DNA of 64,000 nt, from NCBI GenBank assembly GCA_031763025.1, contig JASSKH010000025.1, forward strand, positions 10,407,665 to 10,471,664, in the 5' to 3' direction. Of the stretch, positions 28,860-40,325 are shown one piece after another (the stretch's first letter is position 1; each line of letters opens with the position of its first letter). A program made the translations under genes and the position numbers. The notes under the pieces are model-generated. The model was given only the letters and a program-made list of their open reading frames with translations, had not been told where the DNA came from and did no database searches. Source of the DNA: Macrocystis pyrifera. Lineage: Eukaryota > Sar > Phaeophyceae > Laminariales > Laminariaceae.

Positions 28860-30070
28860 AGTGTTTTCTGGTTGAAATTCGGCTTAATTTGAAGACGAAA
28901 AATCTGCATCTGAAATGATTTGTCCAACAGAAAAAGCTTATTTCTCGTAGCAGATGCCACTACTTTGCTTGTACTGATGTACATGTACAGCAGCAGTATT
29001 TCTCCAGCAACAAAACAGCAGCAGCAGTAGCAGTAGGACGCACGAGGCCAGGGTCAGCGTCGCTGTACGCTCGGCTTGTCAATCTAACCCTTGAACCCTC
29101 TGTACACGTACTCGATTTTGTCAGGTGTTGGTTTTGAACTCGAAATTCGGCGTAATAATTTGAAGACGAAAAATATGCACCCGACATGCTTTGTGCAAGA
29201 GAGAACTTCTCGTAGCAGGTAGCAGGTGCCACCACTACTACTTGCTTGTACTGATGTACGACATCTACAGCAGCAGTGTTTCTCCAGCAACAAAACAGCA
29301 GCAGTAGCAGTAGGACGTACGGGGCCAGGGTCAGCGTCGCTGTACGCTCGGCTTGTCAATCTAACCCTTGAACCCTTTGTGCACGTACTCGATTTGTCCT
29401 GTGTTGGTTTGGAACAAGAAATTCGGCATAATAATTTGAAGACGAAAAATCTGCACCCGACATGCTCTGCCCAAGAGAGAGAACTTCTCGTAGCAGGTAG
29501 CAGGTGTGTCACCGCTACTACTGATGTAAGACATCTACAGCAGAGCTTCTCCAGCAGCAAAACAGCAGCAGCAGTAGCAGTAGGACACACGAGGCCAGAG
29601 TCAGCGTCGCAGTGCGCGCGGCTTGTGTGTGAACCCTTCGTACATGTGTTTCCTGGTTCCAAACTCATAGTTTGAAGACGAAAAATCTACAACCTGACGT
29701 GACACGTGTGTCCAACAGAGAGGTCCCGAACCAGGAAATTTCTCAATTGCAGACGACGATTCCGAAGTGCAGACCGCGCTACCCAATTTTCAAGTCAAAA
29801 ACACCCCTAAAGATCCCTTCTCCCAGATTGCTAAACCTACTCCCAACAGAGCTTCTAACAGTGCCATCGCTACTACTGCTGTACAACAACTACAGCAGAT
29901 CTTCTCCTGCTTCTTCTCCGTCCCCTCATCAGTAGGAGGGTGGGCCTGATAATACCACCTGCAGCATGTCTCGGGGACATGGCCCGAACGCTCGTTGCTG
30001 TGGAAAGGCACAGTCTGCCTACGAGTACTCGTAGAGCTGGGTTTCGTTAGGTAGAACTCAAAAAGCAAAA
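28860..30070. repeat. dispersed repeat family C, inverted array
   Basis: About three and a half units in the opposite orientation to 17720-18700. ATAATTTGAAGACGAAAAAT-type cores lie near 28890, 29155, 29430 and 29675, each with cagcagtgtttctccagcaacaaaacagc-type segments. The far flank (tacgagtactcgtagagctgggtttcg near 30025) also matches 17745, inverted. Confidence 0.8.
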
Positions 30071-30099
30071 TATTGGTGTTTGGCTTTACTCCGATCTCA

Positions 30100-30490
30100 A
30101 CCCTCCGGGGGCCCCTGTCTTCCCAACGTCACCAGCTGCATCGTCAACTCTTTGACCCTTTTGCTCATCCCCCCTGTTCAAACATGCCAACGATTCAATA
30201 CCTCTCCACAAACCCCAGATTTGCTCAGTTCAATCTTCTTTTTTTTCATGAATCTGGAATCAATATATTGATATTAAGAAGTTGTGGACCTTATCCACAC
30301 TTAACCTATCATATATAGCGCACACCCGATATGGACTGCCATATTCTATAGAACCCACCGTAGTTCACCCCCCCCACACCTTGAAACTGTCTCATTATTT
30401 CTGTGCCACCAAACCATTATACGTGCCGTAACTCCCGTACCACCCACAAACCGAAACCCCACATTAATATTTTTTTCTTACTCTATCCCC
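30100..30490. repeat. short dispersed segment near the 3' side of the DIRS-like remains
   Basis: ctgttcaaacatgccaacga and neighbouring sequence (about 30110-30250) recur at about 40865-40975 in the same orientation. This may be an end of the DIRS-like element. The remainder to 30490 is pyrimidine-rich with no gene. Confidence 0.45.
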
Positions 30491-30497
30491 TCCCCTT

Positions 30498-32480
30498 TTA
30501 CTCCCCTGTCCCGGCTGAATTCCTCCGGCCGCTGCATTCCAAGCTAAAACTCGTAAAATATTGATCTCTCCCTCTTTTGCCGCTCTTACGTACGTCATAA
30601 AGGCATCGCCCATCGACCTCCCCTGACGTTGGATTTCCATTATCTATACCCCTCCTGCTGTAACTCCCGTTGCTCGTCCAATCCTTTCCGAATGCAAGGC
30701 ATAATCTCCCGGCACCAACCCTTGCCATCCCGCTATATCCCGTAGTCATATTGTGGCCTGGTTACGAGTTCACACTCTCCTTATATTCCCGTCTGCATAT
30801 GTAGCAAGAGGACAACTTACGTCCGAGCTAGGATACAGCAGCAACAGCAATTCGAGAATCACCTCAAATCCCCAGCCATATCCCTCAAACGTGAAACAGA
30901 CGGTGGCATACTGTCCCAATTGAAAATCACTCGCACCAACCACTGTTGTCTTTCATGAAACCAATTCTCCGTACCTATTCAGATCCCCTTGTGATCCTCA
31001 AAACATAGTTCCACCCGATCAGCACACTGCCACGATTCAGGCGCTGGCTTCTGTACCATACCACAAAACAAGGAAACATGTCCCATCGTCACTCCCAAGT
31101 CTTCGTGGTTTTTTTCGTCGTTGTTATATGCAAACATCTCAGACGCACCGTCCAAAAAAAACGAAACCGCTATGAATAGCACCATCCACATCACTTTACC
31201 CCCTTCCCCCCACTCAGCAACAATTGCCAATCCCTGTTTCAGCAAAACCCACGAAATTGGACGCCGAACTCGTTGAGGCTCCCCCTTCAGTGCACTCTCC
31301 CTCGGAATGCCTGCGTTCCCGGATCTTATGATAAAATACCTCATCTGGAATTATGTTGCCGCTCGGCGATGAAAATACTGTACCAGGTACAGCTGCGAGC
31401 ACCAACTTCTCTTCAACCGTCGACGCTCTGTTTACACAGGAACACTACAAGTGCGCCATATACTTGGCGATCTCTCTGGCCACTGCCTCTCCCAACTCCG
31501 TGTCCAAATATACTCTTCCATATATGCGCAGCAACGCCATGGCGTCCACAAAAACGCCAGGCAACTTTATAAGTAATGCCTGTCGAAAGAGCCACTCCGA
31601 CCGTCACCGATAAGCCTGCAAGACTCCCGAACACGTCGTTCCACCACTCGTGCCTATATTGGCCTCCTGCCAATGCACAATGCACATGCGGGTAGTAGAA
31701 GATGACCGCGAATTCATATTTTCGCAAGACCACCTAGAACCACCTAGAAACGTCATCAGCCAACACAATATTTTTTTTTTTTGCACCCCTGGATTATGCG
31801 CAGCTAACCAGCGCGCATCTCTATCCTTCCCAAATATCGCATCAACAACGCAGCTCTGGGGTCACGCGTTCCCCCGCACTTATTAACCCACGTCACCGCC
31901 GACACGTTGTCGCCAAGCACAACAACGGGCGCTTCCACGATGTTGGAGTGGTCCGACTCCTGCACCATCACATGCGCTGTCGTTACCATCCCCAGCAGTT
32001 CAAACACATTGATTGAAAAGACGTTAAGCTTTGCGCACTTTGGCCCTGCCACGAACCCACTTTCCTCTTCAGTTGTGAAATAACATCTCCACCACACTCC
32101 TGTCTCGGCGAAAAAACCTCTAACCGCACAATGTCAGGACGTAGCACCCGACAACGAATGCCCTTCCGGGTCCCATTGCTTGTGGAGAAAATAAGGTGAA
32201 TATCAAGACACCGCGTGCATTAAATATGACTCGCGCAGAGCCCATTTCCACCAATCCAAATCCGCGTGAAACTGTTGGCCTAATAATACCATAGCTCCCT
32301 TTGGTACCGCAGCCAACTGCGTGTCACCAGTCACCAGACTCATGCTGGTTTTCAAGTTCCACGATGAACAGCAACTTCCACACAGAAAATCGACCTGGCC
32401 TCACGATCGTGACCACATGACGCGATTTCCCTGCCACTCTCGACAATTTTTTAGCCGTTGCGGTCTTTTAGTCGACGGCC
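30498..32480 (-). pseudogene. DIRS-type retrotransposon remains: RNase H and tyrosine recombinase
   Basis: Reading from high to low coordinates: FHADLDWWKWAL (about 32245-32280); INVFELLG with the RNase H Glu, then VVVLGDNVSAVTWVNKCGG with the catalytic Asp (31804-32097); then NIVLADDVSRW (about 31735-31770), the LADxxSR end of DIRS RNase H. Next comes an N-terminal SAM-like recombinase segment (ALSTGITYKVAWRFCGRHG, 31413-31733), then GGKVMWMVLFIAVSFFLDGASE (30979-31344), and finally EIQRQGRSMGDAFMTYVRAA (about 30575-30640), whose Tyr is the expected nucleophile. Several frameshifts and stops break the reading. The reverse transcriptase part upstream was not found. DIRS elements use this recombinase instead of an integrase. 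Confidence 0.65.
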
Positions 32481-32559
32481 GCTTTCGCAAAAGTTGTAAA
32501 ACCTCGTTACGTTTTCGCTCCGGCAGTTCCATCCTCATTCGTTTTAGTCAATGTATAAA

Positions 32560-32905
32560 GCTAAAATTTCTTGACACACGGCCCAATTGGTCAATTTATT
32601 TTTGTGAACCAAGCCGTAAGATTTTGCCCCAAGATTTTGCCCCAAAATCCGACGTCCTGGATCATAAAAAAATCCAATGACGTGGGTCATGAGATTTTCA
32701 ATTCGACAAATGACATGGTCTTTGAAGTCAAAACGTTATCCACGCCAGTAAACAGGAGCAGAACGATCGATCAGTTGATTGGTGACACAGCTGTATATCA
32801 TAGCGACGTTGCTTCGCGCCCGACGCGCGGTCGGCGGGCGCGCGTCTCTCCGTGGCCAGACTACAGTCAGCTGGCGCGGGCTCGGGTCTAGAGACTAGAA
32901 CCCAA
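32560..32905. mobile_element. TIR repeat family B, interior fragment
   Basis: From about 32640 the order of motifs (ccaaaatccgac, gtgggtcat.agattttca, cagaacgatcgatcagttg, gcgacgttgcttcgcgcccg, gtggccagactacagtc) follows 14380-14600. TIRs are missing on the right. Between 32480 and 32560 nothing was seen. Confidence 0.6.
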
Positions 32906-33307
32906 GACTCTTTTGAATTGCGTTTTAGGGACGCTGGCACCCATGCGTCTGCTGGTCCCCGGGTTTCCAGCCACTCTAATCTCTACCTGGTAGATGTTTT
33001 ATCGGAACACAAAAAAAAACATGGCTATCTTGACTCGTTGCGTCTGGAACTTCGGCTGGTTCGTGCTCACCGGAGAGCGACAGTAGTGAATTGTTAGAGG
33101 TTCATCACAGTAGTAGCTTGCGTTTCTCTCGAGATTGATCCCCAGCAGATTCTCAGCAGAGGCATACACCTTGACTAAGAGGTGCTCCAGTGGTCGAAAT
33201 TGGTCGAAATTTGGGGTGCACAAAATGAGACTGAAAACGCCACCCAACTGAACGTTTGCACGTGACTTGCGGACAGCTACAGCTCCTCGCAGGAAACTAC
33301 AGGACAG
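32906..33307. other. no gene seen
   Basis: Unique-looking sequence with only short ORFs on both strands. Confidence 0.35.
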
Positions 33308-34292
33308 CTTTTAAACGTCACGGGACAGCTTTCGCGGGCTTTAAGTGCGCGCCGCGCAACGCATAAAAAAAACTGTTCTGCAGGCTCTGGAGACTACAGC
33401 CAATTTTTATGAGAATCTTGGGCAGACACCGATCGACAAAACCAACGACGCCTTCATGAAATATGATCGGAGCACACTGATTAGGATCTCCCACCCACCC
33501 TATTAATTGTGTCACAGTGCTCACGCCTCGGTCGGTGATATGTTGCGTGGGCCGACCTTCGATCTCGATATGTTGTCCGCCCACGGTCAACCAGCTTCGT
33601 ACCGGGCAAAAGGCCAGTGAGTGTAAATGATGGCCTCGAAGGTATAATGGGAATCCGTGGTCCAGGGGACGGACGAGAGGTTGGCTGCGGCGTCCTACGT
33701 TCTTCGTCAAAACATCCAAAAAGTTTTGTTTTGTGCCAACGGAGTGAAATCGAGAGTTTTGTCGTCTGTTTTCTACACGCTAGCTGCCGAATATGTTTTT
33801 AGTAGACGCCTGGCCCACCCACGCCACATATCACCGACCGAGGTGTGTGCACTGTGACATTTTCGTGGGTCGGAGCCTCTACCCAACGCACTTCTTTCAG
33901 GGTTCGTGACACAGTCGTTGGGTTTGTCGATTGATGTCAAACCTGCAAAAATGGTCTATTTATTGCCATCGGAGAAGGGTCGAGATTTTTTGTCGTCTGT
34001 CCTGTACAGACCAGCGCCATTTTTTTTTTCATCAGACGCCTGGTCAGCCCACGCCACATATCACCGACCGAGGCGTGAACACGGTGACACTAGGGTGGGT
34101 CGGAGATCTTGACCAGCGCGTTCCGTTCAGATTTCATGACGGCGTCGTTAGTTTTGTCGATCAATATCTGCCAAGGATTCTCATAGAAGTTGGCTCTAGT
34201 ATCCAGTATCTGCCAGAACAGGGGTTTTACATACATTGCGCGGCGCGCAATTAAAGTCCGCGTAAGCTGTCCCGTGACGTATAAAATTTGCC
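33308..34292. mobile_element. TIR repeat family E, full copy (about 0.98 kb)
   Basis: The left end ACGTCACGGGACAGCTT.CGCGG with gcgcgccgcgcaa and the right end ttgcgcggcgcgcaa...CCGCGTAAGCTGTCCCGTGACGT are inverted over about 45 bases. The interior repeats the motif gacgcctggcccacccacgccacatatcaccgaccg in pieces, once inverted (about 33430-33560) and twice direct. Short ORFs read through it but no transposase motif is seen. Target duplication not resolved. Confidence 0.65.
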
Positions 34293-34499
34293 GATAACGG
34301 CAAGTCTAAAATAACACGGGGCAGTTGACGCCAGCTATCTTCCAATCAAATGGCTGAAATAACGCGAACGACGGGAGCCATCTTCCAATAAAATCGCTGT
34401 ATTAACGGGAACCACGGGAACCTCGTGAAATCACGCCGCACACAAACTAGAAGAAGAAAGACACAGTTCGCAGCTCGCACGCCAGCAGTCACGCGACGA
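34293..34499. other. spacer between the two family E copies
   Basis: About 200 bases without a gene; contains imperfect repeats of aataaaatcgctg/aatcaaatggctg with cgggagccatcttccaat-like neighbours. Confidence 0.35.
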
Positions 34500-35208
34500 T
34501 TGACCTTCGATCTCGACATATACTCCACCCATGGTCAACGAACTTGGTACCGGGCGAGGCCAATGAGTGCAAATTATGGCCTGGGAGGTATAATTGGAAT
34601 CCGTCGTCTAGGGGGCGAGAGGTTGGCCGCGGCGTCCTATGCTCTTCGTCAGAGCTTTCAAAAAGTTCTGTTTCGTGCCAACGGAGAGGAATCGAGAGTT
34701 TTTGTCGTCTGTTTTCTACATACCAGCTGCCAAATATGTCTTTAGTAGACGCCTGGCCCACCCACGCCACATATCACCGACCGGGGTGTGAGAGCTGTGA
34801 TACTAGTGTGGGTCGGAGCCTCTAACCAGCGCACTTCATTCAGAGATCGTGACGTAATCGTTGGGTTTGTCGATCGATGTCAAACCTGAGAAATTGTCTA
34901 TTTTTTGCCATCGGTGAGGGGTAGAGATTTTTTGTCGTCTGTCTTCTACAGACCAGTGCCAAAATGTTTTTTTATCAGACGCCTGGTCAGCCCACGCCAC
35001 ATATCACCGACCGAGGTGTGAGCACTGTGACACTAGGCTGGGTCGGAGACCTTAACCAGCGCATTCCGTTCAGATTTCATGACGGTGTTGTAGTCACTGG
35101 GAATGACTATACATCGCTCCGGTATCTGCCAAAACAGGGGTTTTACATACATTGCGCGGCGCGCAATTAAAGTCCGCGTAAGCTGTCCCGTGACGTATAA
35201 AATTTGCC
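34500..35208. mobile_element. TIR repeat family E, second copy lacking its left end
   Basis: Matches 33548-34292 in order and orientation, including the right end cgtaagctgtcccgtgacgt. The left inverted repeat is absent. The arrangement is a partial direct duplication. Confidence 0.65.
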
Positions 35209-35629
35209 TTGGATAACGTACTACCGGGGTTTCCGGAAAAAAATGAGGCTTTTTTTTGTGGGGATCCCTCCAAAATCTCCCTTGTTCTGGGGTTTTACAA
35301 TATGGAGCCTTTTTTTTACCGGGGATGTCATGCTATCCTCCCCCGGGGATAGTTTGTAGATATCCCCTACTGAGATGTCAGCGAAATTGGATCACACGGC
35401 TACGTTCTGTTACTCCCACACACGGCTTCACCAACACAGGTAAGACATGTTTTTAATAGGTATCGTGAAAATCCCAAGGGTAACGTAGTAACATTACGTT
35501 AGAACGACTTCGGCGCCAACGGTAACTCAGTATCATTTGGTTGGACCCGGATTGTTTTTTTTTGTAACACGGTAACGGGCCCAGATAACGTAGTGTTAGC
35601 GGTGCTGGCCACTGCGTCAAGTTACATTA
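35209..35629. repeat. inverted segment of the TAAC...GTTA array
   Basis: From ggataacgtactaccggggt to about 35630 the sequence is the reverse complement of about 10580-10995, including the GGGGAT block (ccggggatgtcatgctatcc, 35320-35340) and palindromes such as gtaacattacgttag. It abuts family B copy 2 directly. Confidence 0.8.
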
Positions 35630-36388
35630 GGCGGTTTCCTATGCGGTTCGATTTTTGAGCTTCAGATTTTGACCTGATGGCATTTTCAGATATGAACTTG
35701 GCAAATCGAAAGAGTCTGTCTACCTATGCGGAAAAATCAGATTTGTTGTGCGTGTAGAGATTCGAGCAAACGCCGAGAGCAACTGCTGTTATTGTGGTTT
35801 GGCGCCGCGAAGAGCCGTGCTGGGTGCGCTTCCCTGGGCGTAGGACCCAAGCGTCCGAGCCCACGCTGACTGCCTTTGGTCTGTCTGCGAAGAGACGTGG
35901 CGAGTGCGCTAGAGTCAACCTATCTTGGTATGTTGTGTTTCATTTTGTGACCGACTGCTGCTGCTGTACAGCAGTGTAGTGTACGAGTACGTATCCACGG
36001 AGAGGCGCGTGCCGTGTGCGCTTCTCTTGGTCTCTAGGCCCGAGCCAACTCTAGTCTGGCCACGAAGGGATACGCCGTCCGCGCGTCGGGCGCGAAGCAA
36101 CGTCGCTATACATCTGTATCACCATCCAACTCATCGATCGTTCTACTGCTGTTTGCTGTCGTGGATAGCATCTTGAGTTCAAAGAGCATGCCATTTTTCG
36201 ATTTGAAAATCTGATACCCCAGGTCTGCGGATTTTGGGCCAAAATCCGACGACTTGGGTCATCGGATTCTCAAATCGAAAAAATTCCGGTCGGATTTTGC
36301 ATATGTGGACTGCATAAGCATGGTCATTCATTTTTGAGTTCGAAAATACAAATCTGAAGCTCGAAATCGAACCGCACAGGAAACGGCC
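35630..36388. mobile_element. TIR repeat family B, copy 2 (759 bp, inverted relative to copy 1)
   Basis: The left end GGCGGTTTCCTATGCGGTTC and the right end GAACCGCACAGGAAACGGCC are inverted. The whole interior is the reverse complement of 14283-15008 with scattered changes. No coding capacity. Confidence 0.75.
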
Positions 36389-36640
36389 TCAATCCCATGA
36401 TTCGCTCCGGAATATTATACTCGGAAACGGTCCGATCCATTTCGTCATCGTAACCATCGCCTCTCAGCGGAAACATCCACGGCGGTGTTGTTTTTGCAAA
36501 TTGATTCGTATGTTGGCCTTTCTCCACAACTTTCACTTCAGATTGCGGTCCTCTTTGGTCCATTGAAAGAATTAACCAAAAAAAAAGCATGGACAAAGAA
36601 ATGTTGATGAATATAACTTATTGGTCAGGGTCCAAGGTCG
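36389..36640. other. no gene seen
   Basis: Short ORFs only; the long minus-strand frame here reads into family B copy 2. Confidence 0.35.
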
Positions 36641-37170
36641 GTGGTACGTGCTAGCTCTTCGGTTCGCAGCAGGCGGTCGGTACGACAATCCCGAGCAGGC
36701 TGGCCTCTAGAGTCAGCAGCCAGCAGCTGACCGCAGGCCACGATGCACAGCATGACTAGCCTGCAGCAGGCTGGCTTTTAGTGTCAGTACCTGGGATGAC
36801 GTACGCATGACGCTACTATTAATAGTCCGTACAGGTACGTATGTATACTTCGTCACCAATATCACGATTTGCCCGCATTCCGTCACCACGGACAGCTGCT
36901 GACAGCTGCTGTGTCTTGACAGCTGTGACAGGAAAAAAACTTCCGTGTGTACCACTACTACTACGGTTAATACTACTGCTTGTAGGTATCTTTGCTAATG
37001 AATGGTAGCTCAAACTCAGGGGTTTTTTTAAGCACGACATGCGGACAGAGCAAAACATAAACATCATAAAACTGCTGTATGTTTCAGGAAAGCAAGAGTA
37101 CCAGAGAAAGTAGAACCAGTAGTTGAAGGTCCTGCTCTGCTCTGCTCTGCTCTGCCTGGGGCTGCTGCTG
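36640..37170. repeat. dispersed repeat family F, copy 1
   Basis: Matches 53030-53500 in inverted orientation in several blocks: aggaaagcaagagtac versus gtactcttgctttcct; gacagctgctgtgtcttgacagctgtgaca versus tgtcacagctgtcaaaacacagcagctgtc in part; cctgcagcaggctggcttttagtgtcag versus ctgacgctaaaagcccgcctgctgcagg in part. A TCTGC pentamer run lies at 37133-37155. Confidence 0.65.
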
Positions 37171-38310
37171 CTATTGTACTGGTGTGTCTGCAACTCTGCT
37201 TGCTGCTTTCGAGTTTTTTTTTCTTTTGTTTTTACTGTGTTGGATGTTTTCGCGTAAATGGATGAACCCAAAAATAGCAACAAAAGGTTGTTGTCGTGTA
37301 CGAGGTAGTTCGGCGGTAACGCGCTGGACTGACGAGCGCAGACACGTGCGTTTAGTTCGGGGGTGAGTATTTATTACCTTGGCACACCGCTGTGGTACAT
37401 GTGTTGAACTGCTACTTTTTCTCGTTTGGTTACAGCAATTGTATGGGTTTGAGTATTACGCAATACTCGTGCAGAGCGTCGTCAGTGGGTGGTCTGTGGT
37501 GGCTTTGTCGATGATCCATCTGTGGGTGTAGGTGGGTGCATGTGGGTAGTAGCCTTGTTGTTTTTCAATATTTGATTGTTATTTGTCAACTATTAATATT
37601 AATGTCATACCGGCCCCGCCTTGGCATACTTCAGAGTACCACCCACTGCTGTTCGAAGTAATAATGATGTAAAACCGTGTCTCGACTACACGAACCGAGT
37701 ACAAATAGAGATACACAAACAATTACTCACTCATACCAGGTATTGATTTGGGCCTGTACTTCTTGTGTCACCGTCGGTATTTTCGTGACACGACGACTCC
37801 GGGTATAAATTTACTACTATCAAAATCGCGGTCGCCCAACAACTGTGCTACATTATCGTATTATTTCCTAAATTATCCGTTGCTGTTGCTGGCACTGCTG
37901 CCTTTCCCCCAGTACCGAACCCCACTCAAATCAATAGCATCCCCACGCCACTACTTAATCCTTGCCCGGGACTAAGTAGTACCTGGTATTACCCTGTCGT
38001 TGTTCGCCGCGTTTAAACCTTGAGGACTCTTACGTCACACTCATTGGTCAGATTAACATAATAGCTGCCAAGATAATATTTTCGTTCTTGCACAAATGCA
38101 ACTTTATTTGGTTAACTTTCTTTGGTTGTTGCCCATAATGCAGCATATAACTGCAATACTTGGCGGAATAGCCCAACGCCAGCCAAACGAAGTCGTAATT
38201 GGTACAAGAAACAGCTCCATCTTACCACCCTTCCAAAGGAAAGCCTTGCATGTCTACATGTTTGTATATCATCCCCATGACAATAGTCAGCAAATCCTGT
38301 TACCTGTTGA
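37171..38310. other. no gene seen
   Basis: AT-rich in part, with recurring words (ctattaatattaat near 37590, ataccaggtatt near 37735, agtacctggtatt near 37978). ORFs at 37748-37975 and 38096-38437 have no recognisable content, and the second reads into a minisatellite. Confidence 0.4.
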
Positions 38311-39180
38311 CTTTGTATCATGGTCCATCCATTCCATCATCATAATCGTTTACTTTGTATCATGGTCCACCTATCCCATCGTATTACTACGGAGGACCAT
38401 AGTTAATAGGACCTACGGTACAGACAAACACCCATGAATTTCCGTATTTTTACTAACAATAATTGGTCCTATTTACTATGGCCCCCCGTAATAGTCAGCG
38501 AACATCACGTTCAATTTTTTTCATGGTCTATCCATCTCATCATAATAGTCGTCAAACGTTGTTCGCTTCATATTATGCTCCATCCACCCCATCGCATCGT
38601 ACTACTAATAGTCAGCAAACAGCGGTCATTTGGTATCATGGTCCATCCATCTCATCATAACAGCCAGAAAATATCGTTCACTTGCATTGTTGTCCACCCA
38701 TCTCATCATGATAGTCAGCAAACATAGTTCACTTTTGTATTATTGTCCACCCATCTCATCATGATACCTTTGTTACTGCTGTATCATCGTCCATCATTTT
38801 GCCTTTTCTATACGATGTTCGGTAAACTTAAACCTTCATTCGTAAGTCCTCCGCATGTTCTAGTCCTCTTGATGAATATAAAAATTCTAAAAATTAAAAT
38901 TATATCAACATTTTCTGTAACCTCCCCCCTTCATAATCGTCTGCAAGCAGTTGAGTTTTTATCATGGTCCATCCTTGCCTTTCACCTTGGTAGCATCAAT
39001 AACTTTCGGTGAAAATATATGTCCACCGCACGTTATAGTCCTCCTTTGTACTGCAGAAATATGTCAGGTATATATTTATTTTTCTGTACCGTCTCACCAT
39101 AATTGTCAGTACACCCATTAGTAAATCACACCATAGTCCGTCCGTTGATCTTCCTTCATAACAGTCGGTAAAACATGAGT
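38310..39180. repeat. degenerate minisatellite, units of about 50-60 bp, with a MITE inserted
   Basis: Core catggtccatccatctcatc with cataatagtcagcaaac spacers is repeated at about 38318, 38361, 38524, 38577, 38637, 38690 and 38742, then with lower similarity to about 39180. The MITE at 38384-38491 separates the second and third units. Confidence 0.7.
38384..38491. mobile_element. MITE family M, diverged copy
   Basis: Begins TTACTACGGAGGACCATAG and ends CTATGGCCCCCCGTAA, flanked by TA on both sides (38382-38383, 38492-38493). The interior shares gaatttccgtatttttactaa-type sequence with the copy at 43381. Confidence 0.75.
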
Positions 39181-39399
39181 CCACACGATATTATGATATT
39201 CATTGAAAAAAACAAAATGAAAATTAAATATTCAGTTAGACCTATGCCAATGGCAACCCGAAGTATCAATAAAAAGTTTGAATTTCAAAGATACCCACCA
39301 AAAAAAAATAGAACACGCTTCCTATGGGCACGTTCAGAAAAAAAAAAAAGTTCCCAACTTTTGGAAAATCCCGAAAAAAAAGCAAATCTGGGGCCGATG

Positions 39400-39880
39400 T
39401 TGGGCCAAGATCGGCCTGAGAAAACTCAGGCCGATCTTTGGTTCGAAGCGGCGAGATTCCGAGTCCTCGACAGACATCGATCGACAAAACCAATGATTGC
39501 GTCATGAATTCTGAACGGAGTGCGCTCGTTATGGGCTCCGACCCACCCTCGGGTCACCGTCTTCACACAATGGCCAGTGACGTGCGGCGGGCGCTGGCCA
39601 GGCGTACGATAAAAAACAAATAGCCGCTGGTGCGTACGAAACAGAGGACAAAATTTCTCGATCCGTCTCGAATGGAAAAAAGCAGGCTTTTTTTCAGGTT
39701 TGGGAGGATACCGCAGGACGCCGTCGGCAAGCTCTCGCCCCCTGGAGCATGTATTCACTTTCTATCTTCGATGCCGTCATCTATACTCGATTTCCTTGCC
39801 CGACACCAAGCGGGTTGGCCTTGGGCTGAGTCTATATCGAGATCGAGCATCTATCGTCGCACGAGCTGATTTTTATCAGC
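39400..39880. repeat. mixed dispersed repeats (family E piece, then family G)
   Basis: 39475-39600 (atcgatcgacaaaaccaatg...gacccaccctcgg) resembles the family E interior at 33425-33540. From about 39610 to 39870 (gccgctggtg.gtacgaaa, caggtttgggaggataccg, aggacgccgtcggcaagctc, gagcatg.attcac) the sequence matches family G units at 48480-50040. Confidence 0.65.
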
Positions 39881-40159
39881 GTGTTGACAATTTGCAACGA
39901 GAGAAAACAAGTTGCGCCGCCTGCAGCCGTTGGAAAAAAAAAAGGAAAAAATCAAACATTTTGTTCCCTTTTTTCCCACAGCGGCGGTACGAGGATATTT
40001 TCGGCTGTTGTTTTAAAGCAGTATTTTTGAAAGAAAACTTCCGGACTTCGCGTTACCATTGGCATAGGTCTTACGTTGTATTATTTTTTCACGTACACCT
40101 TTATGTGTCGTAATACTCCGTCGTGAGTTCGACAAAACGACCTCCCCATCGCCCTGAGA

Positions 40160-40161
<2 letters not shown>

Positions 40162-40196
<35 letters not shown>
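40162..40196. repeat. homopolymer of 35 C
   Basis: Uninterrupted C run on the + strand (G on the minus strand), preceded by gccctgagatg. Long G runs can form G-quadruplexes, and assembly length here is unreliable. The Gly- or Pro-rich ORFs crossing it are artefacts. Confidence 0.95.
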
Positions 40197-40325
40197 ACCG
40201 CCAATGGAGCCCCTACTCCAACTCCCGGTTGTTGATGTTGCATGGCGTTCACTTGAATCATTGGAAGCGCAACCGCGACACTCCATTATCGTAGTTATTC
40301 GGAGGGAATTTTCCAGGATTTTTTC

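Noticed and set aside
40013-40286. Gly-rich and Pro-rich ORFs at 40.0-40.3 kb
   Set aside because: Produced by translating the 35-base C run.
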